Source: Acidihalobacter sp.
Lineage (GTDB): Bacteria; Pseudomonadota; Gammaproteobacteria; DSM-5130; Acidihalobacteraceae
Reading direction: 5' to 3'
Assembly: GCA_027013225.1 (NCBI GenBank)
Contig: JALUXU010000005.1
Location: 1-64,000 of the forward strand
Length of the DNA stretch: 64,000 nt
Positions within the stretch are counted from its first letter, which is position 1. The number at the start of each line of letters is the position of its first letter. Of this stretch, positions 35,835 to 43,801 are shown piece by piece. The notes under the pieces were generated by a model. The model saw nothing but the letters and a program-made list of their open reading frames with translations. It was not told the DNA's origin and made no database searches. A program made the position numbers and the translations under genes.

Positions 35835-37796
35835 TCAGGCCGTGCGTGTCAGCTCCTCTTCAATGCGTTTTAACGCCTCGGGCGGGCCGCGCAAAACCAA
35901 CACATCCTCTGCTTCGAGTTGAATATCGGGATCAGGCTCCTCCCCGCGTATGCCGGCTCGACGCAGGGCTTCAACGCGTACGCCCTGGGCGGAGAAATCG
36001 AAATTCCTCAACGTCTTGCCGATGGCGGTGCTGTTGCCATGTAATGTGACGCTGTGCAGCGCTTCGCGCAGCTGTTCGCTTTCGCCCTGGAAACGTCCGC
36101 GCAAACTACGGTAGCGGTCGGCGCGCTCACGTTCGATTAGTTCGTCGATCTCATCTTCGGCCACATCGAGCCGGCGCAACAATATACGCGCCAGCAGCAG
36201 ACTGGATTCAAAAATTTCCGGGATGATATCGGTGGCGCCGGCGTGTTCCAGCCTTTCGATGTCTTTTTCTTCTAATGTACGTACCAGAATGGGAATGTCA
36301 CCACGGCGTTTGCGTGCTTCTTCGACAATGCGCTCAGCGGTATGAGCATCGGCGAAAGTCACCACCAGCATGCGCGCTCGCATGAGGCCCGCGGCGCGAA
36401 GAATTTCTCCATGCGTGCTGTCGCCATAGAAAACGTGTTCACCGGCTTCCCAGGCATCGCGGATGATATAGGGATCAAGATCCAGCGCCACATACTCAAT
36501 GCCTTCGGCACGCAGGAAGCGGGCGAGATTTTGGCCAACGCGACCAAATCCGCAAAGAATGACGTGATCGCTGATTTCGCGTGCGGCCCAGCCAAGTTCA
36601 CGCGTCTGGTTAACGCGGCGTTTAATATGGCTGTGCGCGAACAAGACTTTGGAAATGGGGTCGTTGTAACGTAACAGTAGTGGCGCAACAGCCATGCTCA
36701 GGATCACTGTGGCCAAAATAGCTTGGCTGTTAGATGCGTCCAGTAGTCCCCGGTTCAGCGCTAGTGCGAGGAGGGCAAAGCCGAATTCGCCGCCTTGAGC
36801 CAGCACCATGCCGGTGCGAAAAGCTACGCCTGACTCATAACCCGCCCAACGAGTCAGGCCCATGATCAACAGCCCTTTTCCCAGGATTAGGCCCAATAGC
36901 ATGATCAGAACCCATTGCCACATTTCCAATACGGCGCGAGGATCGAGTTGCAAGCCGATGCTGACGAAAAAAACGCCCATCAGCACGTCACGGAAAGCAC
37001 GTATTTCAGTTTCGATCTGATGGCGATACTCGGTTTCGCTGAGCATCATTCCGGCGAGGAAAGCGCCCAAGGCCAGCGATAAACCCAGCGAATAGGTCAC
37101 AGAGGCCGCAGCGAGCGTCACCATAAGCACGTTGAGCGTGAATAATTCGCCTGAGTGTGAAGCAGCTACAAACTGAAACCAGGGCCGCATGATCCAACGG
37201 CCAGCAGCAAGCATGATGCCCAGCGCAAGCAATCCCTTGGCGAGTGCGAAAGCGAGTTGCCACCAGATTCCTTCCAGCTCGCCGCTCGCGAGAATGGGAA
37301 TGGCCACTAGAAAAGGCACTACCGCTAAATCCTGAAACAGCAGGATGCCCAGCGCCAAGCGACCGTGGCGGGAATGCAATTCGAGCTGTTCATCGAGTTG
37401 CTTGACTACAATAGCCGTCGATGACATGGCGAGTGCGCCGCCAGCCACGATAGCGCCCGCCCAACCAATCCCTGAAAGCCACGCTACCAGCGCGCCGATG
37501 AGGCTGGAAAACAAAACCTGAGCGCCGCCGAGGCCAACAACCACCTGGCGCATCGACCAGAATTGCCGAATGGAAAATTCCAGGCCAATGCTAAACAGCA
37601 GGAAAACAACGCCGATTTCAGCCAGCAAATGAATGAACGCACTTTCATCTATCAGTCCCAAAGCGTGAGGACCGACGGCGAGTCCGACGGCAAGATAGCC
37701 GATGATGGAGGACAAGTGGAAGCGACGAACCAAGGCGACCGCCACCACAGAACTGGCAAGAAGGACGAGAACGCTTTGGATGATGTGCTCGTTCAA
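35835..37796 (-). CDS. KefB/KefC-type cation:proton antiporter (CPA2) with RCK domain
   Basis: This inner-membrane antiporter has 653 residues. About twelve membrane segments (1-380) form the Na/H-exchanger fold, with FLLFSIGLEFSIRQFWSMR and ALAMSSTAIVVKQL. A cytoplasmic RCK/TrkA-N domain (about 410-530) carries the nucleotide loop CGFGRVGQNLARFL, followed by a TrkA-C-like domain (about 565-650). KefB/KefC homologues export potassium under glutathione-adduct control; this protein could be glutathione-gated or a general K+/H+ exchanger. No KefF/KefG ancillary gene is adjacent. Confidence 0.9.
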   Translation of the reverse strand: MNEHIIQSVLVLLASSVVAVALVRRFHLSSIIGYLAVGLAVGPHALGLIDESAFIHLLAEIGVVFLLFSIGLEFSIRQFWSMRQVVVGLGGAQVLFSSLIGALVAWLSGIGWAGAIVAGGALAMSSTAIVVKQLDEQLELHSRHGRLALGILLFQDLAVVPFLVAIPILASGELEGIWWQLAFALAKGLLALGIMLAAGRWIMRPWFQFVAASHSGELFTLNVLMVTLAAASVTYSLGLSLALGAFLAGMMLSETEYRHQIETEIRAFRDVLMGVFFVSIGLQLDPRAVLEMWQWVLIMLLGLILGKGLLIMGLTRWAGYESGVAFRTGMVLAQGGEFGFALLALALNRGLLDASNSQAILATVILSMAVAPLLLRYNDPISKVLFAHSHIKRRVNQTRELGWAAREISDHVILCGFGRVGQNLARFLRAEGIEYVALDLDPYIIRDAWEAGEHVFYGDSTHGEILRAAGLMRARMLVVTFADAHTAERIVEEARKRRGDIPILVRTLEEKDIERLEHAGATDIIPEIFESSLLLARILLRRLDVAEDEIDELIERERADRYRSLRGRFQGESEQLREALHSVTLHGNSTAIGKTLRNFDFSAQGVRVEALRRAGIRGEEPDPDIQLEAEDVLVLRGPPEALKRIEEELTRTA

Positions 37797-38285
37797 GGAA
37801 AAAACCTCACAACTCCAGCAGTCGGTGTGGGTATGACCGTTCTTGGAGCTGTTTTCGGCGATTCCGGCAAACCTTGGCTCAGAAGCCTCTAAATGCGGGA
37901 ATGGCGTGAATAAGCCGGGAAAGTCTGAGTCCCCAGTATCTGCTAGTGTATCAGGCTTGGATTCGCCGATATGCGAAAGCCATCTCTGACTTATTGGTAG
38001 CGTAACGCCGCCCTTTGACGACCAATAGGGGATTGCACGCAGAGTTTCTGCGATATCGAACTGGCAAGGATTGAGCGCATCGAGCAGGAGCTGATCGCTA
38101 ATAATTCTTGTTTATCGATTGACAACGAAACCCAAGCTGCCTTAAGTGGGGTACGCGCAAGCGCCGGTCTGGGCGTCCTCAAGTGAGAGTGCCTTCCTTA
38201 TCGATGGTTTGCTCGATGCGGTTGGAAGTCTCTTGAGAACGCCCATCTCGGCGCGAATATCAGGTCGTAAGTATGGATCCTTGAG
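37797..38285. other. 489-base spacer, no recognised gene; two orphan reading frames
   Basis: The part next to 37797 should hold the antiporter promoter. Around 38024-38182 a plus-strand frame without a start codon reads CDIELARIERIEQELIANN, then CLSIDNETQAALSG, and ends at TGA; a second frame (38181-38290) reads ESAFLIDGLLDAVGSLL. They are protein-like, adjacent and out of register, which suggests one decayed, frameshifted gene. I do not recognise the family. No terminator is clear. Confidence 0.25.
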
Positions 38286-39149
38286 TTAGGAAACCCAGCT
38301 GTTAACGAGCTTGGGGTGCGCCTTGATCCATTTTTCAACGGCAACCTTCACCGGCGTGCCGTTCTTGACTTCGAGCATCAGCGCGGAGAGCTGCTGGCGC
38401 GGAATCTCGAAGCGGTTGAAGAACCAGAACACCTGCTCCGACTTGTGGTACAGCTCGGGGTTGACTACGTTCTGGATATAACCGCCGGTGCCGTATATGT
38501 GCTTGGGGTCTTTCAGGAACTTGATGTCGAACTTGGCCCACATCCACATCGGCGTCCATGCGGTGACGGCGATCCACTGCTTGTTCTTGATCGCCCGCTG
38601 CAGCTGCGCGGTCATGGCGGCGGTAGAGCTGGTTTGCAGATGGAAGCTCTTCAGTCCGTAGGCCTTGATGGCTTTCTTGGTGTTCATGTTGATGCCGGCA
38701 CCGGCGCCTACGCCAACGATACGGTCGTTAAATTTGGCGGCGTATTTTTCTAGCCCGGCAATGGTGTTGACCGGTACGTACTTGGGCACGGCGATGCCCA
38801 GTTTGGTGCCCATGACGTTGGGCCCCATCAGGATCACCTTGTTCCAGACTTTCTGGTAATAGAATTTATGAGTGGTGGGGAGCCAAGCCGTGAGCATGGC
38901 ATCGGTATGTCCGCTGGCCACGGCTTCCCACATGGGGCCGGCGGCGGAGGCGACCATGTCCACGGAATTGCCCAGCCGCTGTTTGATCACGGTGGCGGCC
39001 AGGGTGGTGGTGATAACGCTGGACGGCCAGCTCTGTACATAACCGATTTTGATAGCCGGCTTGTCGCCTGCATACGCGCTCGACAACGCGCCCACGGAAA
39101 GGCCGGCGGCTGCCAGCAGAGTAATGGCGATGCGTTTAAATTTTTTCAT
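38286..39149 (-). CDS. proX: Glycine betaine/proline ABC transporter substrate-binding protein
   Basis: This is a periplasmic OpuAC-type binding protein, 287 residues from the start at 39149 (AAGGAG 10 bases upstream). A signal peptide ends near SAYAGD. The mature part begins with IKIGYVQSWPSSVITT, and Trp residues expected for the aromatic cage that holds quaternary ammonium groups occur in GPMWEAV, TAWLPTTH and TAWTPMWMW. It is the last gene of an ATPase-permease-binding protein operon for osmoprotectant uptake. Choline or carnitine are alternatives to betaine. Confidence 0.9.
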   Translation of the reverse strand: MKKFKRIAITLLAAAGLSVGALSSAYAGDKPAIKIGYVQSWPSSVITTTLAATVIKQRLGNSVDMVASAAGPMWEAVASGHTDAMLTAWLPTTHKFYYQKVWNKVILMGPNVMGTKLGIAVPKYVPVNTIAGLEKYAAKFNDRIVGVGAGAGINMNTKKAIKAYGLKSFHLQTSSTAAMTAQLQRAIKNKQWIAVTAWTPMWMWAKFDIKFLKDPKHIYGTGGYIQNVVNPELYHKSEQVFWFFNRFEIPRQQLSALMLEVKNGTPVKVAVEKWIKAHPKLVNSWVS

Positions 39150-39150
39150 T

Positions 39151-40014
39151 TCATAGGCTCCTTTTCTTTTTGCCAATTGCTTGAGTAAGGCGATCGAGAA
39201 TGATCGCCAGGATAACGACGGCTAGGCCGCCAACGAACCCCTTCCCCACGTCGAGCTGGGTGATCCCTTCGAGGACGACGTTCCCTAGGCCCCCGGCGCC
39301 GATCATGGCGGCGATGACCACCATGGATAGGCTGAGCATGATCGACTGGTTGACGCCGGCCATGATCGAGGGCAAGGCGTTCGGCAGCTGGATCTTGATC
39401 AGCATTTGCCACCAGGTGGCGCCGAAGGCATTGCCCGCCTCCACCAGTTCGGCGGGTACCTGACGTATCCCCAGAGTGGTCAGGCGGATCAGGGGGGGAA
39501 GAGCGAAAATCACGGTGGAAATGGCACCCGGAACGAGGCCTAGACCGAAAAAAATGACGGCCGGCACCAGGTACACGAAGGCCGGCATGGTCTGCATGAC
39601 ATCGAGAATCGGCCGCAGGATGCGATCTGCGATCTCGCTGCGCCCGCCGAGGATGCCGAGCGGTAATCCCAGCACGATGACCATGATTTCTGAAGCCAGG
39701 ACCAGCGCCAGGGTGTCGATCAAAGCGATCCAGTACCCGAGGTTGAGCACCAACAACAGGCCTAGAATGCTAAACAGGGCCAGTCCCCAGGCGCCTTTGC
39801 GGCGCCAGCCGAGCAGGGAGACGGCAAGTACCGCCACCAGGGCGATGAACAGCAGCGGGGGGATGGCGAGCAGGCCGTTGCGCAGGCTGGCGATCAAAAA
39901 ATGCACGCCGGCGGTGATGGCATTGAAGGCCGAGGCATAGTTGTTGGTCAGGGCGTTGACCCCGTTGCTGACCCATTGGCCGATGGGCAAGGGGGAGCCG
40001 AGTTGATAACTCAT
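39151..40014 (-). CDS. proW: Glycine betaine/proline ABC transporter permease
   Basis: This inner-membrane permease (287 residues from the start at 40014, GAGGAAA upstream) has about six to seven membrane helices and the ATPase-contact loop GNAFGATWWQMLIKIQLPNA. The segments LGLPLGILGGRS and VMQTMPAFVYLVPAVIFFGLG are characteristic of ProW/OpuAB. It ends one base before the start of the binding-protein gene, so the two are tightly coupled. An open frame extending upstream to 40131 overlaps the ATPase gene and is rejected. Confidence 0.93.
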   Translation of the reverse strand: MSYQLGSPLPIGQWVSNGVNALTNNYASAFNAITAGVHFLIASLRNGLLAIPPLLFIALVAVLAVSLLGWRRKGAWGLALFSILGLLLVLNLGYWIALIDTLALVLASEIMVIVLGLPLGILGGRSEIADRILRPILDVMQTMPAFVYLVPAVIFFGLGLVPGAISTVIFALPPLIRLTTLGIRQVPAELVEAGNAFGATWWQMLIKIQLPNALPSIMAGVNQSIMLSLSMVVIAAMIGAGGLGNVVLEGITQLDVGKGFVGGLAVVILAIILDRLTQAIGKKKRSL

Positions 40015-40027
40015 GGCGACAGTTTCC

Positions 40028-41269
40028 TCAGGCCTGTTGTGCTTGTGGCGCCGATGGCTGGTCGGGGGCGTCTTCCTCACTCGGCATTTGCGCCAGGGCG
40101 GCGAGCAGCGTGCTTTTGTCGACGATGCCAATGACGCGCTCTTTGGCGTCCAGAATCACCACCGGCGAGCCCTGTTCGGTGACCAGGCCGATCAGTTCGC
40201 CGAGCTTGGTTTCCGGGGTCGCGGTTGGCAAGGTGTGCAAACTATCCGGATCGAGGCGTTTGCGATCGCGTTGGCTGATGACGCTGTCGAGGCCGATATA
40301 GCCATGCAGGCGGCGCGCACTGTCGACGACGACCAGTCCGCCGAAGCCGCTGCGCTCCATTTTGAGCAGCAAGGTGCACGACGCATCCTGGGGATGGGCC
40401 GTGACCGTCGGGTGCCGCATGATCTGGCTGGCGGTGAGCACCTGGGTGCGGTCCGCGCCTTCGACGAAGGCGGAAACGTAGTCGTCTGCCGGCTGGGCGA
40501 TGATTTCTTCCGGCGTGCCAACCTGAATCAGCCTGCCGTTGCGCATGATCGCGATCCGGCCGCCCAGTTTCAGCGCTTCATCCAGGTCGTGGGACACGAA
40601 CACGATGGTCTTTCCCAGCCGGTCCTGGATTTCCAGCAGGTCGTCCTGCAATTGGCTGCGTATCAAGGGATCGAGCGCGCTGAATGCCTCGTCCATGAGC
40701 AGGATTTCTGGGTCCACGGCCAGCGCGCGCGCCAGGCCGACCCGTTGCTGCATGCCCCCGGACAGTTCGGCCGCAAAACTGGATTCATAGCCGCCAAGGC
40801 CTACGGTGTCGATGACTTCCTGCGCGCGCTGTTGCCGCTGTGCCTTGGGCACGCCCTGGATTTCCAGCCCGAATTCCACGTTGCCCATGACCGTGCGATG
40901 CGGCAACAGGGCGAAGTTCTGGAAGACCATCCCGAACTTGCGCCGGCGCAGTTCGCGCAAGGGCTTGGTGGGCAGGCGGGTAATGTCTTGGCCGTCAATG
41001 TAAACCTTGCCGGCATTGGGCTGGTGCAGACGATTGATCAGGCGCAACAGGGTCGATTTGCCGCTGCCGGACAGCCCCATGATAACGAAGATCTCCCCGC
41101 TCATGATTTCCAGGGAGACATCGAACACGCCGACCGTCGCCGCGTACTGACGCTGCACCTCGGTCTTGCTCAGACCGCGGCTCAGGGCCTCCATGGCGCG
41201 CTCGGCCTGGCGGCCGAAGACTTTGCTGACATTTTCGAGGCGTATTCTGGCTCCGGGTTCTGAAGTCAC
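40028..41269 (-). CDS. proV: Glycine betaine/proline ABC transporter ATP-binding protein
   Basis: The 413-residue ATPase of the quaternary-amine type starts with FGRQAERAMEALSRGLSKTEV. Walker A is GLSGSGKSTLLR, signature LSGGMQQR, Walker B ILLMDEAFSALDP. Two CBS domains occupy the C-terminal part (about 280-400, with VTAHPQDAS and LLLKMERSGFGGLVVVD); in OpuA such domains sense ionic strength and gate transport. First gene of the operon. The C-terminal tail is Gln/Pro/Ala-rich. Confidence 0.94.
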   Translation of the reverse strand: MTSEPGARIRLENVSKVFGRQAERAMEALSRGLSKTEVQRQYAATVGVFDVSLEIMSGEIFVIMGLSGSGKSTLLRLINRLHQPNAGKVYIDGQDITRLPTKPLRELRRRKFGMVFQNFALLPHRTVMGNVEFGLEIQGVPKAQRQQRAQEVIDTVGLGGYESSFAAELSGGMQQRVGLARALAVDPEILLMDEAFSALDPLIRSQLQDDLLEIQDRLGKTIVFVSHDLDEALKLGGRIAIMRNGRLIQVGTPEEIIAQPADDYVSAFVEGADRTQVLTASQIMRHPTVTAHPQDASCTLLLKMERSGFGGLVVVDSARRLHGYIGLDSVISQRDRKRLDPDSLHTLPTATPETKLGELIGLVTEQGSPVVILDAKERVIGIVDKSTLLAALAQMPSEEDAPDQPSAPQAQQA

Positions 41270-41361
41270 TTCGTATCCAGGGTCGATATCAGCCGTTTAC
41301 CATAACGCATCGCTGGCGGCAAAGCAAAATCACGCATAGGAACAATGGATTGCAATCGCCT

Positions 41362-43536
41362 TCAAAGCGATTCCAGTTTCGCGTAGGCGAGCACCAGCCA
41401 TTTGCTGCCATGGCGGGCGAAGTTCACCTCCACTCGCGCCTGCGGACCTTGGCCTTCATAATTGATGACCACGCCTTCGCCGAAGGTGGGATGGCGCACG
41501 CGCTGACCCACGCTCAATCCGCTGGGCGCGTCGTCAAGCGGTAGGGGGCGGGGTGCTTGTGGTCGTTTCCAGGACGCGTGGTTGATCTGCGGCCGCGAGC
41601 GGACTTCTTCGAGCAGCGATTCCGGGATTTCGCTCAGGAAGCGCGAGGGCGCGTTGTAGATCTGCTGCCCATGCAGACGTCGGGTTTCCGCGGCGGTGAG
41701 AATCAGGCGTCGGCGGGCGCGGGTGATGCCGACATAGCATAGCCGACGCTCCTCTTCCATGCGGCTGGGCTCCTCGCTAGACATGCGGTGCGGAAACAGG
41801 CCTTCTTCCATGCCGCACATGAACACCAGCGGGAATTCCAGACCCTTGGCCGCATGCAAGGTCATGAGCTGAACGCAGTCTTCCCAGGCGGAGCCTTCGC
41901 CTTCGCCGGCTTCCAGCGCGGCATGGGCCAGGAAGGCATCGAGCAGGGTCATGCCCGCATGCGCTTCCGGATCGAAGCGGAAGCCGCCGGCGGCATTAGC
42001 GAGCTCCTCCAAATTTTCCAGCCGCGCTTGCCCGCGTTCGCTCTTGTCTTTGCCGAAGTGGGCCTTGAGCCCCGAATCCTTGACCGCGAGTTCAACCTGT
42101 TGCGCCAATTCGAGACCGTGTGATTTTTCCGACAATTTGTTGATCAGGTTGATAAACCCATTGAGCGCATTGGCGGCGCGGGTAGGCAGAGTATCGTCTT
42201 CAAGGATGGATATGGCAGCGCGCCACAGAGGCGTGTTCTGCGCCTTGGCGCGATCGCGCACAATCTGGAGGGTGCGTTCGCCGATGCCGCGGGTTGGCTG
42301 GTTGACCACGCGCTCGAAGGAGGCATCGTCGTCACGATGGGTCATGAGGCGCAGATAGGCCAGGGCATCCTTGATTTCCGCGCGTTCGAAAAAGCGCTGC
42401 CCGCCATAGACGCGATAGGGGATGCCGCGCGCCACCAGCGCTTCTTCCAGCACCCGCGACTGAGCGTTGGAGCGGTAGAGCACACCGACATCGCTGCGCC
42501 TACCGCCGCCGGCGACCCAGTCTTCGATTTGTTCGACGACGTAACGCGCCTCATCGAGATCGTTGTAGGCCAGATAGAAGCGCACCGTCTCACCGCGCGG
42601 GCCTTGTGCCCACAGCTGCTTGCCCAGACGGCCCCGGTTGTGGGCGATGACGGCGTTCGCAGCGTCCAGGATCGCGGGCGTGGAGCGGTAGTTCTGTTCC
42701 AGGCGCACGGTGACGGTGCCGGGGAAATCTCGGGCGAATTCCTGAATATGCTCAATACGCGCGCCGCGCCAGCCATAGATGGACTGGTCGTCGTCGCCGA
42801 CCGCGAACACCGGTGTGCGCTCGCCGGCCAGCAGCCGCAGCCAAGCGTATTGCAGGGCATTGGTGTCTTGGAATTCGTCGACCAAAAGGTGCCGGAAACG
42901 CTGCTGGTAATGGCGGCGCAGGACGTCGTTGTCGCGCAGCAGCTCGAGCGCGCGCAACAGCAACTCAGCGAAATCGACCACCCCCGCCTGCCGGCAGGCG
43001 GCCTCATAGGCGCTGTAGATGCGGATGAACTGGGCGTTTGCCGGATCGCCGGTGTCATCCAGGTGCTGGGGACGCAGGCCCTCGTCCTTGCGTGCATTGA
43101 TGAACCATTGCGCCTGCCGCGGTGGCCAGCGAGCTTCGTCCAGCCCCAGTCCCCGCAGCACCCGCCGCACCATGCGCAGCTGGTCATCGTTGTCGAGGAT
43201 CTGGAATGCCTGCGGCAGCCCCGCTTCTTGCCAGTGCTGGCGAAGCAAGCGATGGGCGAGGCCGTGGAAGGTGCCCAGCCACAGGCCGCCCGCCGGCATT
43301 CCCAGCAGGTTTTCCACGCGGGCGCGCATTTCCTGGGCGGCCTTGTTGGTGAAGGTCACGGCCAGCAGGCTGTAGGGCGACAGGCCCTCGACCCGAATCA
43401 GCCAGGCGATGCGATGGGTGAGCACCCGGGTTTTGCCGCTGCCGGCTCCGGCAAGCACCAGCACCGAATTCATAGGGGCAGTGACGGCTTCGCGTTGGGC
43501 GGCGTTAAGGTCGCAAAGTAGGTCGGAGACATCCAT
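41362..43536 (-). CDS. uvrD: DNA helicase II
   Basis: This is a 3'-5' superfamily 1 helicase of nucleotide-excision and mismatch repair. The start at 43536 (MDVSDLLCDLNAAQREAV) gives 724 residues, close to E. coli UvrD at 720. Motifs in order: Walker A AGAGSGKTRVLTHR, motif II LLVDEFQDTN, motif III VGDDDQSIYGWRGA, QNYRS, and motifs V/VI (TLHAAKGLEF, VGITRARRRL). The C-terminal domain ends with VGQRVRHPTFGEGVV, typical of UvrD/PcrA rather than Rep. It is divergent from sucA across a 265-base spacer in which I see nothing specific. Confidence 0.95.
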   Translation of the reverse strand: MDVSDLLCDLNAAQREAVTAPMNSVLVLAGAGSGKTRVLTHRIAWLIRVEGLSPYSLLAVTFTNKAAQEMRARVENLLGMPAGGLWLGTFHGLAHRLLRQHWQEAGLPQAFQILDNDDQLRMVRRVLRGLGLDEARWPPRQAQWFINARKDEGLRPQHLDDTGDPANAQFIRIYSAYEAACRQAGVVDFAELLLRALELLRDNDVLRRHYQQRFRHLLVDEFQDTNALQYAWLRLLAGERTPVFAVGDDDQSIYGWRGARIEHIQEFARDFPGTVTVRLEQNYRSTPAILDAANAVIAHNRGRLGKQLWAQGPRGETVRFYLAYNDLDEARYVVEQIEDWVAGGGRRSDVGVLYRSNAQSRVLEEALVARGIPYRVYGGQRFFERAEIKDALAYLRLMTHRDDDASFERVVNQPTRGIGERTLQIVRDRAKAQNTPLWRAAISILEDDTLPTRAANALNGFINLINKLSEKSHGLELAQQVELAVKDSGLKAHFGKDKSERGQARLENLEELANAAGGFRFDPEAHAGMTLLDAFLAHAALEAGEGEGSAWEDCVQLMTLHAAKGLEFPLVFMCGMEEGLFPHRMSSEEPSRMEEERRLCYVGITRARRRLILTAAETRRLHGQQIYNAPSRFLSEIPESLLEEVRSRPQINHASWKRPQAPRPLPLDDAPSGLSVGQRVRHPTFGEGVVINYEGQGPQARVEVNFARHGSKWLVLAYAKLESL

Positions 43537-43801
43537 GGTCGGGATTTTAGGGAAACGTGCCACGATTGGCTATGGAACCGGGGAATGCAGGCGGCCGCCG
43601 GTTTCGATCATCTTGGGTAAGGAGAGGTGATGACGGAATGGCTCCAGAATCGAGGCCGATAGCCATTAGCCGCGCAGGATTCAGTCTGGGCGCTAGGTTT
43701 TGCGCAGTCTTTAATTTAAAAAAAGCCCCACGCCGGCTGAAAAGTGCTATAAGAAAAGCGAAGAGCGGCAAATCGAAACCGCAAGGGCAGCAAGAGACCT
43801 C

